Translations under genes and position numbers: made by a program
Source of the DNA: a virus
IMG/VR virus record: IMGVR_UViG_3300020445_000983
Location: 1 to 64,000 of that record
Strand: one strand, 5' to 3'
Length of the DNA stretch: 64,000 nucleotides
The notes under the pieces: generated by a model
Database searches by the model: none
What the model saw: only the letters and a program-made list of their open reading frames with translations
Told to the model about the DNA's origin: nothing
Part shown: positions 1 to 10,094 of the stretch, one piece after another
How the letters are laid out: every line of letters begins with the position of its first letter
Numbering within the stretch: the first letter of the stretch is position 1

Positions 1-2163
1 ACCATTATCATAATCTACAGTAAACTTATCTACTCCAGCACCAGTCTGTATATTAAATGACTTATTATCTGCTTTTAATAGGAAGTTATTATTAATCTCG
101 GACTGTCCTGCAGTAGTAACAGTTCCACCAATATGAACATTCTCAGAGAAACCTGCACCACCTGTTACGACAAGAGTACCTGAAGTGGTGGACGTGGATC
201 CTGTGTTAGTGGTAAGCCTGAGGTTACCAGCGATAAGAGGAGAGTCTGTGCCAGCGAATACTTCAGAGGTGTTAGTGGCAGAGTCGATAAACCTATATCC
301 ACCAGTGCCAGACCATAAATTAGCGTCTGCATAGTCCTCATCCCATCCAAAGAAACCTATCTTAGCAGATCCATCATAGTATCTGAACTCAATACCACGG
401 TCTTTATTATCATCTGAACCTGGAGCAGTATCACCACCCAGTGTAAAGATAGGATCATCAATTGTTACAACAGTTGAATTGACTGTAGTTGTTGTACCAT
501 CTACCTGTAGATCTCCACGGACTTGGACTAGACCTGAGACAGCATCGTCATCATTAGGGTCTAATACTAGAGTAGCATTAGTACTACTTAAAGTATTATC
601 TTGGAATTGGAATCCTTCTACATTAACTCTATTACTTACATTAGTAGCAGAGATTGTAATGTCATTATCTGCAGTAATGTTTAAAGCTGCAGTACCACCA
701 CCAGCATTTGTGATAGCAATATCAAATGTACGTGCAGATCCAGAGTTCTGAGTTGACTGGAATGTTAAGTTACCATCTCCAGTCTTGTCTAGAGTTTGGT
801 TAACCCCTCCGTCGAGGGTAATGTCCGCATCACTGAAATAAAGTCTCGCGTTAATATCAACCTCTCCAGCACCACCATCACCCGTATTATTTGCCCCAAA
901 CAGTAGATTACCACTGGTGTCATTAACTTTAACATAATTAAGATAGTTGAAACCTCTGTAACCAGTACTAGCATCTAGTTCCTGGTCTAATTCAAAGTCT
1001 TCCTTGGTGTTACCATCTGCAAAGGAAACTCTATTGTTTTGAAGTTGAGTGTTATCAACACCCATTAATGCAATACCTACGTGTCCGTTAGCATCAACAT
1101 CAAAATCTTCTTGTGCAAAGGATGCTAATCCTTTCTGTTCTACAGCAACGTTATTGCAGAATCTCCAACTGCCTACGGTACCACTGGTATGAGATGGTTC
1201 TCCACCACCAGCAGCGATGTCAGCAATTGCTTGATATACTTTACCGTTTGCTTCTAATATATCATATCTATTATATGTCGTACCAGCACCATAAGTATCG
1301 TACTTAGAACCTTCTGTTGCTGTGGCAATAGGTACGTTAGTTGCTGTAGTAATTCTTCCGTATCTGTCTACACTAAACTTAGTAGCGTTAACAGTTTCTG
1401 TACCATATGGTTCACCGTTTGAACCACCTGCAGCTACAGATGTTAATGATTCTGTATTATAGTTACCAACAACAACTGCTGTGTCAGCAAGATCAATAAA
1501 TGGGTTTGATGTAGCACCGTCAGCATCAGTAAATATAACTCTACCAGCACCACCAGTTAGATTTCTAGTTACAATTTGACCTGCAGCTTGTCTAGCAAGA
1601 AGACCAAATGTGGTCATTCCAGCAAGAGAAGTTAGATCAGTATCTAATGGCTGTGCGTCAATAATACCATATTCAGATAATGTAGCAGCAAGAGATGCAC
1701 CAACTACCCTACCTCTTGAGTCAACCGTAACCATCGAATAGTTAGCAGTTGCATCAGGATCATTAGGATTATAATGAGGTAATGATGGTACCAGTTCTAA
1801 GTTAGTAGCAAGGTTTAAGTTAGCAGAACCATCAAACGATCCTGAACCTGTAATAGAACCAGTTAATTGAATTTGGCGAGCGTTGGCAAGACGTGTCGCA
1901 GTAGAGGCATTACCAATTAATGTAGCAGATATTGCACCAGCTTCGAAGTTACCGTCAGCGTCTCTCTTTACAAGTGTATTAGCAGCGTTTGATTCTGTCT
2001 CCAAAGGTCGCTCATATTTTAATGAGTTCCAAGGGGTTACTCCATCACCAATTTTGATACGTGACGTATCTATCTCAATTCCAAGTTCTCCTTGGGCTAG
2101 TATAGGGTTAATGTTTGCCCACTGCTGAGCACCATCACGCCTTAATTGAATTCTATTTGCCAT
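1..2163 (-). CDS. Tail fibre protein with Mtd_N-like N-terminus (C-terminus off window)
   Basis: The frame is open from an ATG at 2161-2163 to the left edge (721 codons), so the C-terminus lies outside the window. Residues 1-50 match the N-terminal domain of major tropism determinant-type fibres: an IQLRRD start, then ILAQGELGIE, then IKIGDGVTPWNSL. The rest is low-complexity, Thr/Asn/Gly/Ala-rich beta sequence typical of phage fibres, including a VDGTTTTVNSTVVTIDDPIF segment common in cyanophage fibres. An exact late promoter TATAAATA lies 44 bp upstream and an intrinsic terminator separates the gene from the preceding unit. Role: a virion fibre, probably host-contacting. No reverse transcriptase or template repeat is visible, so the Mtd-like domain is not evidence of a diversity-generating element. 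Confidence 0.85.
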   Translation of the reverse strand, partial: MANRIQLRRDGAQQWANINPILAQGELGIEIDTSRIKIGDGVTPWNSLKYERPLETESNAANTLVKRDADGNFEAGAISATLIGNASTATRLANARQIQLTGSITGSGSFDGSANLNLATNLELVPSLPHYNPNDPDATANYSMVTVDSRGRVVGASLAATLSEYGIIDAQPLDTDLTSLAGMTTFGLLARQAAGQIVTRNLTGGAGRVIFTDADGATSNPFIDLADTAVVVGNYNTESLTSVAAGGSNGEPYGTETVNATKFSVDRYGRITTATNVPIATATEGSKYDTYGAGTTYNRYDILEANGKVYQAIADIAAGGGEPSHTSGTVGSWRFCNNVAVEQKGLASFAQEDFDVDANGHVGIALMGVDNTQLQNNRVSFADGNTKEDFELDQELDASTGYRGFNYLNYVKVNDTSGNLLFGANNTGDGGAGEVDINARLYFSDADITLDGGVNQTLDKTGDGNLTFQSTQNSGSARTFDIAITNAGGGTAALNITADNDITISATNVSNRVNVEGFQFQDNTLSSTNATLVLDPNDDDAVSGLVQVRGDLQVDGTTTTVNSTVVTIDDPIFTLGGDTAPGSDDNKDRGIEFRYYDGSAKIGFFGWDEDYADANLWSGTGGYRFIDSATNTSEVFAGTDSPLIAGNLRLTTNTGSTSTTSGTLVVTGGAGFSENVHIGGTVTTAGQSEINNNFLLKADNKSFNIQTGAGVDKFTVDYDNG

Positions 2164-2206
2164 TGTTTATACTTTGAACCGTACGGATGGGTAGTAGCCT
2201 CTGAGA

Positions 2207-2214
2207 TATTTATA
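2207..2214 (-). promoter_or_regulatory. T4-type late promoter
   Basis: Minus strand reads TATAAATA, an exact match to the T4 late promoter. It sits 44 bp before the tail fibre start and just after a terminator, so it starts a new transcription unit. Confidence 0.8.
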
Positions 2215-2217
2215 ACC

Positions 2218-2248
2218 GTAAAAAAGGGACTTCGTAGAGTCCCCTTTG
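2218..2248 (-). terminator. Intrinsic terminator
   Basis: On the minus strand a GGGACT/AGTCCC stem extended by AAA/TTT pairs (one bulged G) is followed directly by a run of T. It lies right after the stop of the 72-aa gene and before the late promoter of the tail fibre gene. Confidence 0.8.
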
Positions 2249-2249
2249 A

Positions 2250-2468
2250 TTATTCTGTTGTTTCTTCTTGAGTTACAGGTTCAGGAGACTCTTTTTGCTT
2301 AAGATAATTTAAGGTCTCCATTGCACCTTGCAACTTTAACATCTGTTGTTCGTTTTCTCGAACCTTATTTGCAAGTTGACCATTCTCTTCTCGGAAGGCA
2401 TTAAACCTATCGGTGAAATCCTTCAATAAATCCTCTTGGGACATAAATTCACTATCGGTTGCTGGCAT
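2250..2468 (-). CDS. Small coiled-coil protein (72 aa)
   Basis: Not recognised. It is highly charged with a heptad-like stretch at residues 15-60 (ENGQLANKVRENEQQMLKLQ) and an acidic Glu/Thr/Pro tail, which suggests a coiled coil. The start at 2468 is supported by a GGAG ribosome-binding site seven bases upstream; it overlaps the preceding gene by 17 bp. It is the last of three small coiled-coil genes behind one late promoter, so it is probably a minor virion or assembly protein. An internal Met at 2444 is the alternative start. Confidence 0.75.
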   Translation of the reverse strand: MPATDSEFMSQEDLLKDFTDRFNAFREENGQLANKVRENEQQMLKLQGAMETLNYLKQKESPEPVTQEETTE

Positions 2469-2691
2469 AATTAGACTCCATCATTTGTTTTAGTAAAGAC
2501 TTGATCTCAGTCATTTCAGATTTTAGCACATCTAGATCACTTTTCATAGTGTCGATACGCATTTCCTTTTTAGCTCTCGCTTTTTTCAAGAGACCAGTTG
2601 GGCTGTCTTTAGTATTTAGTACCGCTTGAGAATGGGTATCCCGAACCCATTCGGGGTGCCCTTCAACAAACTGAAATTTAGGTTTCGTCAT
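2452..2691 (-). CDS. Small coiled-coil protein (79 aa), cyanophage-type hypothetical
   Basis: The N-terminus MTKPKFQFVEGHPEWVRD resembles small proteins seen in marine T4-like phages; function unknown. Residues 35-75 (a Lys-rich segment, then KSDLDVLKSEMTEIKSLLKQ) form a strong predicted coiled coil. The ATG at 2691 is preferred over an upstream TTG because it overlaps the end of the preceding small gene by 14 bp, as is usual in this cluster. It is transcribed with its two coiled-coil neighbours from the late promoter at 2894-2901. Confidence 0.75.
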   Translation of the reverse strand: MTKPKFQFVEGHPEWVRDTHSQAVLNTKDSPTGLLKKARAKKEMRIDTMKSDLDVLKSEMTEIKSLLKQMMESNYASNR

Positions 2692-2851
2692 ATTCAGGAG
2701 CAAGAAAGGATTTATAATCGAGCTGCTCAGTGAGGAAGGCTATTTCCTCCTTCAGCTCTTTCTTTTCTTTTTCTAAGGTGGAGATTTCTTCTTGGTAGAT
2801 GATAATCATATCTTGAAGTTTAGAATTTTCCAGCTCTAAGTCCCAGTCCAT
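2678..2851 (-). CDS. Small coiled-coil protein (57 aa)
   Basis: This frame runs from ATG 2849-2851 to TAA 2678-2680. The product begins MDWDLELENSKLQDM and continues as an almost uninterrupted Glu/Lys/Leu heptad pattern (EISTLEKEKKELKEEIAFL), a short coiled coil. It starts 43 bp after an exact late promoter and overlaps the next gene by 14 bp, which supports it being real. There is no clear Shine-Dalgarno sequence. Function unknown; probably a small structural or assembly protein. Confidence 0.65.
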   Translation of the reverse strand: MDWDLELENSKLQDMIIIYQEEISTLEKEKKELKEEIAFLTEQLDYKSFLAPEYDET

Positions 2852-2893
2852 AACGAGACGGAACCCCTTGCACTAAAAGGGTTAAGTCTCAAT

Positions 2894-2901
2894 TATTTAT
2901 A
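2894..2901 (-). promoter_or_regulatory. T4-type late promoter
   Basis: Minus strand TATAAATA, overlapping the last codon of the DUF4815 gene and lying 43 bp before the 57-aa coiled-coil gene. A short AACCC/GGGTT hairpin follows in the leader (2862-2883). Confidence 0.75.
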
Positions 2902-5900
2902 GATCGGAGAGTGCAATCACTCTCAAGTTCTTAACTATAGGAACGAAAGATTGGTTGGAAGAACTAAGTAAGATCTTAACCTGAGCTATTGTAAACTCTG
3001 GTGTATCTAAAGAATATTCGAAGTCTCTATATAAAAGATCTTCGGTCTTCTGTATACTCTTATCTTCTAAACCATTACCATTGAAGTATGTAAAACCTAT
3101 TTCATCTACAGAGAGTGTAGTTCCGATAGGTACTATCTTATACATTACACGAATCTCAGTAGCAGGATGCCTCCAAGCTTCGAAACGTACCTTCAATGAG
3201 TTTGCTGGATTGAGCAAGTTAATAAGTTTGGTAATGTAGACTGCATCAGTCTTATCACCAGTATTCTTCTCAGCATCATTCTCACCAATTCCAAGGTTAT
3301 TAACCCTGTTCATAGTGGTGATTAGAGAACAACGGTCTGTATCAATAACAGGAGAAATACTCTTGTTAGTGGTTGTTAAAAGCATCTGAACGTTCAGAGA
3401 CTTAGAACCAGACAGTCTAGCGTCCTCGTTTACTTGAGAGCATACCAATTTAGGAGAATCAAAATAATTATCCTCATTGGCAATCATATCATAATATACA
3501 CCATCATTAATAAATGATGCCTCGTCAAGATTAGATCCATTTCTAATTGAGGTACCACTAACAATATTAATTCTAGGATCAATAGTTGTTTCAGGATACA
3601 CTGTCATTTGAAGTTGTGGATACACCTGATCGATCTGTACGTTCTGTGTAGCAGTTACATTACTACCACCAGTTGTAATACCAGATGTAGATACAGATGT
3701 TACAGCTAATTTATAGGAGTCTATAGTTGGAGCTCCAATTGCAGTGTGCAATTTGTTAATCTCCGTTAATGGAATACCATCTAAGTTATAACATTCAATA
3801 ATACTAGATGAACTATGTGCCAAAGCAGCAGTTCCACCTAATCCTCTTGAACCTGAAGGTAGAGTTATGATCTTACCGTCAGCAGAGATAGCACTATACT
3901 CACAGATCTCCCAATGCTGTGTTGGAATCTCAGGATCCCTAATAATAATAAAACCTTTGTTTGATGATCCAATTACTTCACCATTAATAATGGTATGGAA
4001 AGCAGCTGCATCAGCAACGTGAAGGGAGAATGTACTAGACACACCATCCGTGGCAGTAATACCATTGGTATGATATGCAGAGTCAATTACTGTTGGTGAG
4101 ACTTCAGAAACAACTCCTTCTAACTTAACTGAGTTAGAAACATCGTGCATACAATGGTTTGCGTGACGTACTGTAATTTCTGTTGCCTTATTGTAGTAAG
4201 AAATTGGAGCAGAAGGATACCTATTAATATCATCGCCACCAGCAACAACACCACTGGAAGCGATGGTACCCGATGCAACGGTTACTGAATCTACAACTTG
4301 TGTGATTGGATCTGCGTCAGCGAATGTACCAGTTACAGACTTGATAGTTACCTTAGAGGTACCAGCATCCCAAGCAGTAACGGTACCAGATGCACCAGAT
4401 CCATTAGTAATTTGTTCAGCTAACTGGAATGTACCAGATACACCAGTTAACGTAATCTCAGCAGTTGATCTAGAAGATACCAAACGATAAATGTATGTTG
4501 AACCTGATGAAACACCTTGACGGAATGCTCCGACTAGATCATCAAGAATCAAATATGCATTAGATGAACCAGATACACCCTGTACAACCTCTCTGACAAT
4601 AGCAGATGGTGCAGGTGAAGTATCAGTCTGTGTAAGTTCAGCACCGATAGTGAAGTTAGCTAAGTGATTATCAAGGATAACCTTAACTTCTGGTTTAGTA
4701 GTCTCAACTGGATTGAGTCTTAATGGAGCAATACCACCATTACCAATTGCTAGTTCAGCATTATTGAACCACGCTGTACCAGTCTGGTTTGGTGTAAACT
4801 CCGCTTTATATAATATAAACTTAAGGTCTTCATACTGGTCAGCAGTCCAAGTAGATGCGTTCTGTGACTTGAATAGTACACCAGCATAAGGCTGTTCAGA
4901 TATGGTTCTATCACTGGTTACATCGTCTTCACCCATTCGAGAGATCCAAAGCTTATACTCGTTGGAGTCAGATAGAACAACAACGCAATAATCACGATTC
5001 TCTGTAGTATAAACTGGAGAAGGGAAGGTAAACTTCGTAGGAATTGTACCATTTTCTGATAGATTTATTTGGCTAGGAAGTAGAGTAACGTCAGAGAAAG
5101 CAAGAACTTTAGTGGTAGGATAACCATTAGCCATTTCCCTAACCTGTACCGAGACAGGAATTCTTTCATCTCTTGTTCTGAAGTAAAGGTCTACTGATGT
5201 TATGAATGCACCACCCTTAGATTCAACCAAGAATGATTGTGCAAGAGGGTCATACCAACCTGTGTCTCTAACACTGGTTGTTGTAGCATTAACAACTCTA
5301 TCCTGAGTTACTGTATCTCTTACAATATCTGCATTTCTAACTGCAAGGATGGTCTGTTGCTTGGTCTCGATAACTCCAGATGCAACATAATTGTGTTGTG
5401 CAGCAGAATCAACTTCACCAGGTACTCTAGAGTCAGTAGCAGAAGTGGTAATACGTACAACACGAGTACCAGTTGCAAATCTTGGGTTAGTAGATACAGC
5501 AGGATTAGGAATCCAGATAATACCATCAAGGTTACCATTAGTATCTGATATCAAACGCTTAGGTTTAACAACAGAACGAGCACCAGAGGTAGAACCAACT
5601 AGGATCTCACCCTCTAATGGGTTACCATAATATGCACCAGCAACTGTCTCAGACATTGTTTGTATATCAATGTTGAGTAATGGTGTAGTAGATGCATAAG
5701 ATGTTGGTAGATCTGAAGTATCGTATGGTGATTTACCATCATCAAATCCTGTCTCAGGACTGATCAACTTCAATCTACATCCAGATGTCTGTCCAACAAC
5801 TGTCTCTCCAACAACATAAGGAGTATCATTTGTTCTAATATCCTCGACAGTATTCTTAATAACCTCAATCAACTTAGGAGTTGTATAGAAGTTAATATTA

Positions 5901-8900
5901 ACGTTATCAATAAATGCGTAGAACCTAGTATTAGGCTTCAAACGCTGAATCTTATATGCAATATTTCTTGAACGTACAAATGGTACTACTGTTCTTTCAA
6001 TAGTTCTATCACCTAATGACTGTCTGTCAATACGTGGTGTAACACGAGTCCTTAAACCAGAACGTACTTGTGAACTTGTAGTTCTTGTAGTTGTAGTATG
6101 AATCCATCTGATTCCTGGTCCTCTAAAGAACTGAGAGTTAGTTGAAGATGTAGAAGCAGACCACTGTGTCCTCCAAGAGTTCCACTGTGTAGGAACAAGA
6201 CCTGTGTTAACATCTCCACCAAGACGTTGAATCTGTGCGTTGAAGTCACCTTCTATATTAACAACACGATCTCCTGCACGTCTTGTATCAATCCAGTCAT
6301 CTGATGATGGATATAAATCAAGTCTACCAATATAAGCAAACACGTTGAATGGGTTTACATTCTCAACACGTGATGCATATGGTTGTTTAATAAAGACAGT
6401 TTCAGTATATGGAAGTAATATTGTACCTGTTTCAGTTAAGGTTACACCAGAAGAACCAGCAGCATTATATTTTAAAGATACGTTAGTAGTATAATGAGAA
6501 GGACGTAGTGTACCTTCCTTAAAGTCTAATGCAGCAGAGAAATCTTCGTGTGTCTTTGCTGTAGAGTCGAAAGAAGTAAAGTTGTCAACTAAGAAACCAT
6601 TCTTAAATTTATCGAAACCATCAGCATCCTTAATAGGTAATGATGATGTTTCTAACTCAAGCATTGACAGTGAGGTATAGAACTCTAATTGGTCAACACG
6701 TTTTTCAATAGCACCGATATCACGCATAGTGAATCGTCTATTATTCTCTCTAGAAATAGCAACATCTTCAGGACCATATCCATATGGTTTGTGAACCATC
6801 GTTGCTAGTAACATAGCATTATCAATATTTGCTGGAAGTTCACCAGCTTCACCAGATATACCCTTAACGATCTTAAATGTTTGCTGATCAGTTAGGAATA
6901 GTTTATCTGTACGTCCAAGATAGAAATCATAGTCACAACGGAAGTCAGACTCTGGCTTAGGAATGTCAATAATAGTAGCGTTATTTGCAACACCACCTGA
7001 CGCAAATCCCCTATCTTTAAAGTCTAAGGATGCACAGTTAACAAAGTAAGGTGCTGTTACAGTACCTGAACCAGATAGTACAGGTGTTACAGCAGGTCTA
7101 AAGTCAAGAACATCTCTTAATTGCTTAGTCTCACCATCCTGTGTGAATGATGGGATCTTATCATAATCAATACCAATGTAAGATTCAGAAGCAAAGTAGT
7201 CACCAGTTGTTTCGTGAACGAATCTATCAAATACAATCATCAATTTCCTTAGAGGTTTGGTTGATGATGCATATCTAATTAGTTTACCAATATCATAATA
7301 GTGACCTTGCTGGTTAGAATCAAGGAAGAATGATGGAGTAATATTCTTACTACCATTAACAATAGATCCTTCAGCATCATTAACAATACCAGTTAATGTT
7401 GCATCGTTAGCATCAAAACCACGTACACTCTCACCTAAGAGGAAGAACTGATCGTTCTCATATACGTAATGACAGACATACGAAACAGGGTTAAAGTTGA
7501 TAACACGAGCTTTTGCTTTGGATGTAAGTCCCTCAATGATAGTTCCTTTTTTAAAGATTGTTGCGTCCTGGAATGTTGCATTAGGAATCTGTGCAGCATT
7601 ATCATCGAGTGACTCGTAGACGGCGTGTACTTTGTAGACATCAGTAGCTCCCAATGAAATTTCTTCGTCTTCAATACGGGTACCATAAAGTGAACCGTAT
7701 GACAGACCATATTTCTGAGCATCAGAAGAAATAGCGGTTCTCTCAACCTTCATTACTTCCATCTCAGTAGCATTCTTTAACTTCTTCTCTGCCTGGTTCT
7801 TGGAAACAGATGTATGTAAACGACAAGAAGTGATACCTGTCAAACCTGTAACCGTTAGAGAGGTTCTAGGTGTACCAGTAGTGTTAAATGTTAAGTTAGG
7901 TTCTATATCAATAGTTGTACCAGTAGCAACAGATCCTCCAAGAACTGTCAAACTATAATGATCCTTATCATATGAAAGGAACTGTTCATCTGCTGGTAGT
8001 GAGATCGTAAAGTCACTAGCACCAGTAACAGTTATATCATCAAAGGTACGTGCAATGATTGCTGATTCGTCAGCAATAGATTTAATAGACTCTTTAGGCA
8101 TCTCAATCAGCATATCTGCTGTTGCCTTATCATATATCTGTGCTCTCGTTCTAATAAGTGCAGGGAAATCTCCATTACCTACACCAGTGGCAGTACCAGA
8201 TGCTGTTAAAGCACTAGATACTTCACCCTGGATACTACCACCAGTAGTATCAATAGGGTTTATAGTGTATGTATTTGTACCATCAGGAGTTAAGATATCA
8301 CCAGGACGTAGGTCGATGGTGAAGTTTGACTTGGTACCAGTAAGTGTACCAGTATTAATATTGAATGATGTACCTGAAATAACTCTTACATCATCAAGTA
8401 CTAAGTCTCCAGAGAAGATGATTGCGTTAGTATCAGGATCTCTACCTGTTACACCTTTAGCATCAGTAAGCTGGAACTGGAAATGGTTGGTTAATGAACC
8501 TACTTCAACACCATCTCTCTCAATTATTTCACTATCACGGAATGTACCATAGACCTGGTACACCATAAAGATATCATTGTTAACAACATCATTAACAACA
8601 AATGCTTTTGCTTTTGATGTTCTTCCACGAATGACAGCACCCTGACTCATTGTGGCATTCTGATTCAAATGGAATGCTGTTAATGGTTGAATATCAAATA
8701 GATAAGTCTTATAGACACAATCTGCTGCAGTTACATTAGTACCACTATGATATTCAAATGCAGCAGTACGAGCATATCCAACGATCTGTCCTGAAGCATT
8801 CAAACCATTAGGTCTTACATCACGAAATTCAAGTACCTGATAGTTAGCAGTAATACTATCACCATTAAGAATAGGATTACCTTTAATATTATTCATCAAC

Positions 8901-10090
8901 ATATAGTTACCGAGTTCGAACGGTACTATAGAGTTCTGAAGTGCTTTAGTTTCTCTTGGTTTTTCTAAGTCTAGGTAGCTAGGAGTTAAAGTTTCAACTT
9001 CATATCCTCTTACATATGCTTTACCTGGACTTGCTTCTAGTGCATAGTAGGCAGAACTAGATGTGGTACCCTCTTTAGATACTTCACCTGGAAGATATAC
9101 ACCACCATTCAAACCATCATTCTGATGCTCTCTTACACGTACATCAAAATCTCTTACTGTATAATCACCAGACTCATCAAAAGTACGACGTGCTAATTCT
9201 TTAGCAAATTCATTATATGCAGTTCTGTCTACGAAACTTTCTATAGTTGCATTATTAATACGCAACAATTCTAAGAAGTTCTTATCAGTATCGTCATCGA
9301 TTACCTTCTTAGTTAAGGTAGCACGTACCCTAAAACGGTGTCCACCTGGAGCAGAGTAGTTAGATGTACCAGTCGCATTATCATTCAGACTAGGATCATC
9401 TTCAGGAGTTACAATAGATTCAAATACTTCTAAACCAATTCTATAAGATGGGTTGTTTGTATACTGATCAAGTATGATTGTTTGTTCTGCAATATCAACG
9501 AAATAACCACGAATGAAATAAACACCATTAGCTACTGTAGCAGTAGAACCAACTGCTGTTGCTTCTGTAGGAAGTAACTGTGCAAATGGAGTTCCGATCT
9601 CAATTAGTGTACTACCAAACGTTAATTCTGCATCGCAAACTAACTGTTCATTGTTTACGAACGTATTGGTATCACTATCGTCACCACCAGAAGTAATGTA
9701 CTTAAGATATAGTGTGATATAACCACGATCAGATGTAGTAGCTGATATAGAAGATATAATTTTTGCTTTAATTCCTGTAGTTAGACCAGTTATAATACGT
9801 CCATCTAACTGTTCACGATATAATTCAACACTTGTACCTAAGAAATTACCTTGTAGTAGAACTGCTTTAGCATCTAAGTCATAACCAACCTGACCAGGAA
9901 TGACCATTGCGCCATCCTTGAACATATGAGATCCCATCGACTCCAGCTGATTCTGCAGAAGGGATTGCATCGTAGTAAGTTCCCTAGCTTGGATAGGATA
10001 TCCAGGTCTATAGAGAACTTTATAGAAGTTACTTTCCTTATTGAAATCATCAAAATAAGGAGATATATTCAGATTGGTATTCTGTGGCAT
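2897..10090 (-). CDS. DUF4815-family baseplate/virion structural protein (2397 aa)
   Basis: The N-terminus (NLNISPYFDDFN, then YRPGYPIQARELTTMQSLLQ) is the hallmark of the DUF4815 family of large phage structural proteins. Features typical of the family recur to about residue 1100, including IGIDYDKIPSF and QLRDVLDFRPAV. The remainder is beta-rich with Thr/Ser/Gly repeats such as SGTFQLAEQI followed by GSGASGTVTAWD. T4 encodes gp9 and gp10 after gp8, so this protein, directly downstream of gp8, probably fills part of that baseplate-periphery or fibre-attachment role; that is inference from position. It starts 4 bp after the gp8 stop, so the two are probably cotranscribed. No transmembrane segment or signal peptide is apparent. 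Confidence 0.85.
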   Translation of the reverse strand: MPQNTNLNISPYFDDFNKESNFYKVLYRPGYPIQARELTTMQSLLQNQLESMGSHMFKDGAMVIPGQVGYDLDAKAVLLQGNFLGTSVELYREQLDGRIITGLTTGIKAKIISSISATTSDRGYITLYLKYITSGGDDSDTNTFVNNEQLVCDAELTFGSTLIEIGTPFAQLLPTEATAVGSTATVANGVYFIRGYFVDIAEQTIILDQYTNNPSYRIGLEVFESIVTPEDDPSLNDNATGTSNYSAPGGHRFRVRATLTKKVIDDDTDKNFLELLRINNATIESFVDRTAYNEFAKELARRTFDESGDYTVRDFDVRVREHQNDGLNGGVYLPGEVSKEGTTSSSAYYALEASPGKAYVRGYEVETLTPSYLDLEKPRETKALQNSIVPFELGNYMLMNNIKGNPILNGDSITANYQVLEFRDVRPNGLNASGQIVGYARTAAFEYHSGTNVTAADCVYKTYLFDIQPLTAFHLNQNATMSQGAVIRGRTSKAKAFVVNDVVNNDIFMVYQVYGTFRDSEIIERDGVEVGSLTNHFQFQLTDAKGVTGRDPDTNAIIFSGDLVLDDVRVISGTSFNINTGTLTGTKSNFTIDLRPGDILTPDGTNTYTINPIDTTGGSIQGEVSSALTASGTATGVGNGDFPALIRTRAQIYDKATADMLIEMPKESIKSIADESAIIARTFDDITVTGASDFTISLPADEQFLSYDKDHYSLTVLGGSVATGTTIDIEPNLTFNTTGTPRTSLTVTGLTGITSCRLHTSVSKNQAEKKLKNATEMEVMKVERTAISSDAQKYGLSYGSLYGTRIEDEEISLGATDVYKVHAVYESLDDNAAQIPNATFQDATIFKKGTIIEGLTSKAKARVINFNPVSYVCHYVYENDQFFLLGESVRGFDANDATLTGIVNDAEGSIVNGSKNITPSFFLDSNQQGHYYDIGKLIRYASSTKPLRKLMIVFDRFVHETTGDYFASESYIGIDYDKIPSFTQDGETKQLRDVLDFRPAVTPVLSGSGTVTAPYFVNCASLDFKDRGFASGGVANNATIIDIPKPESDFRCDYDFYLGRTDKLFLTDQQTFKIVKGISGEAGELPANIDNAMLLATMVHKPYGYGPEDVAISRENNRRFTMRDIGAIEKRVDQLEFYTSLSMLELETSSLPIKDADGFDKFKNGFLVDNFTSFDSTAKTHEDFSAALDFKEGTLRPSHYTTNVSLKYNAAGSSGVTLTETGTILLPYTETVFIKQPYASRVENVNPFNVFAYIGRLDLYPSSDDWIDTRRAGDRVVNIEGDFNAQIQRLGGDVNTGLVPTQWNSWRTQWSASTSSTNSQFFRGPGIRWIHTTTTRTTSSQVRSGLRTRVTPRIDRQSLGDRTIERTVVPFVRSRNIAYKIQRLKPNTRFYAFIDNVNINFYTTPKLIEVIKNTVEDIRTNDTPYVVGETVVGQTSGCRLKLISPETGFDDGKSPYDTSDLPTSYASTTPLLNIDIQTMSETVAGAYYGNPLEGEILVGSTSGARSVVKPKRLISDTNGNLDGIIWIPNPAVSTNPRFATGTRVVRITTSATDSRVPGEVDSAAQHNYVASGVIETKQQTILAVRNADIVRDTVTQDRVVNATTTSVRDTGWYDPLAQSFLVESKGGAFITSVDLYFRTRDERIPVSVQVREMANGYPTTKVLAFSDVTLLPSQINLSENGTIPTKFTFPSPVYTTENRDYCVVVLSDSNEYKLWISRMGEDDVTSDRTISEQPYAGVLFKSQNASTWTADQYEDLKFILYKAEFTPNQTGTAWFNNAELAIGNGGIAPLRLNPVETTKPEVKVILDNHLANFTIGAELTQTDTSPAPSAIVREVVQGVSGSSNAYLILDDLVGAFRQGVSSGSTYIYRLVSSRSTAEITLTGVSGTFQLAEQITNGSGASGTVTAWDAGTSKVTIKSVTGTFADADPITQVVDSVTVASGTIASSGVVAGGDDINRYPSAPISYYNKATEITVRHANHCMHDVSNSVKLEGVVSEVSPTVIDSAYHTNGITATDGVSSTFSLHVADAAAFHTIINGEVIGSSNKGFIIIRDPEIPTQHWEICEYSAISADGKIITLPSGSRGLGGTAALAHSSSSIIECYNLDGIPLTEINKLHTAIGAPTIDSYKLAVTSVSTSGITTGGSNVTATQNVQIDQVYPQLQMTVYPETTIDPRINIVSGTSIRNGSNLDEASFINDGVYYDMIANEDNYFDSPKLVCSQVNEDARLSGSKSLNVQMLLTTTNKSISPVIDTDRCSLITTMNRVNNLGIGENDAEKNTGDKTDAVYITKLINLLNPANSLKVRFEAWRHPATEIRVMYKIVPIGTTLSVDEIGFTYFNGNGLEDKSIQKTEDLLYRDFEYSLDTPEFTIAQVKILLSSSNQSFVPIVKNLRVIALSDL

Positions 10091-10094
10091 TGTT

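Noticed and set aside
1-2163. Diversity-generating retroelement suggested by the Mtd-like N-terminus
   Set aside because: No reverse transcriptase, template repeat or variable repeat is visible, and the fibre's C-terminus is outside the window.
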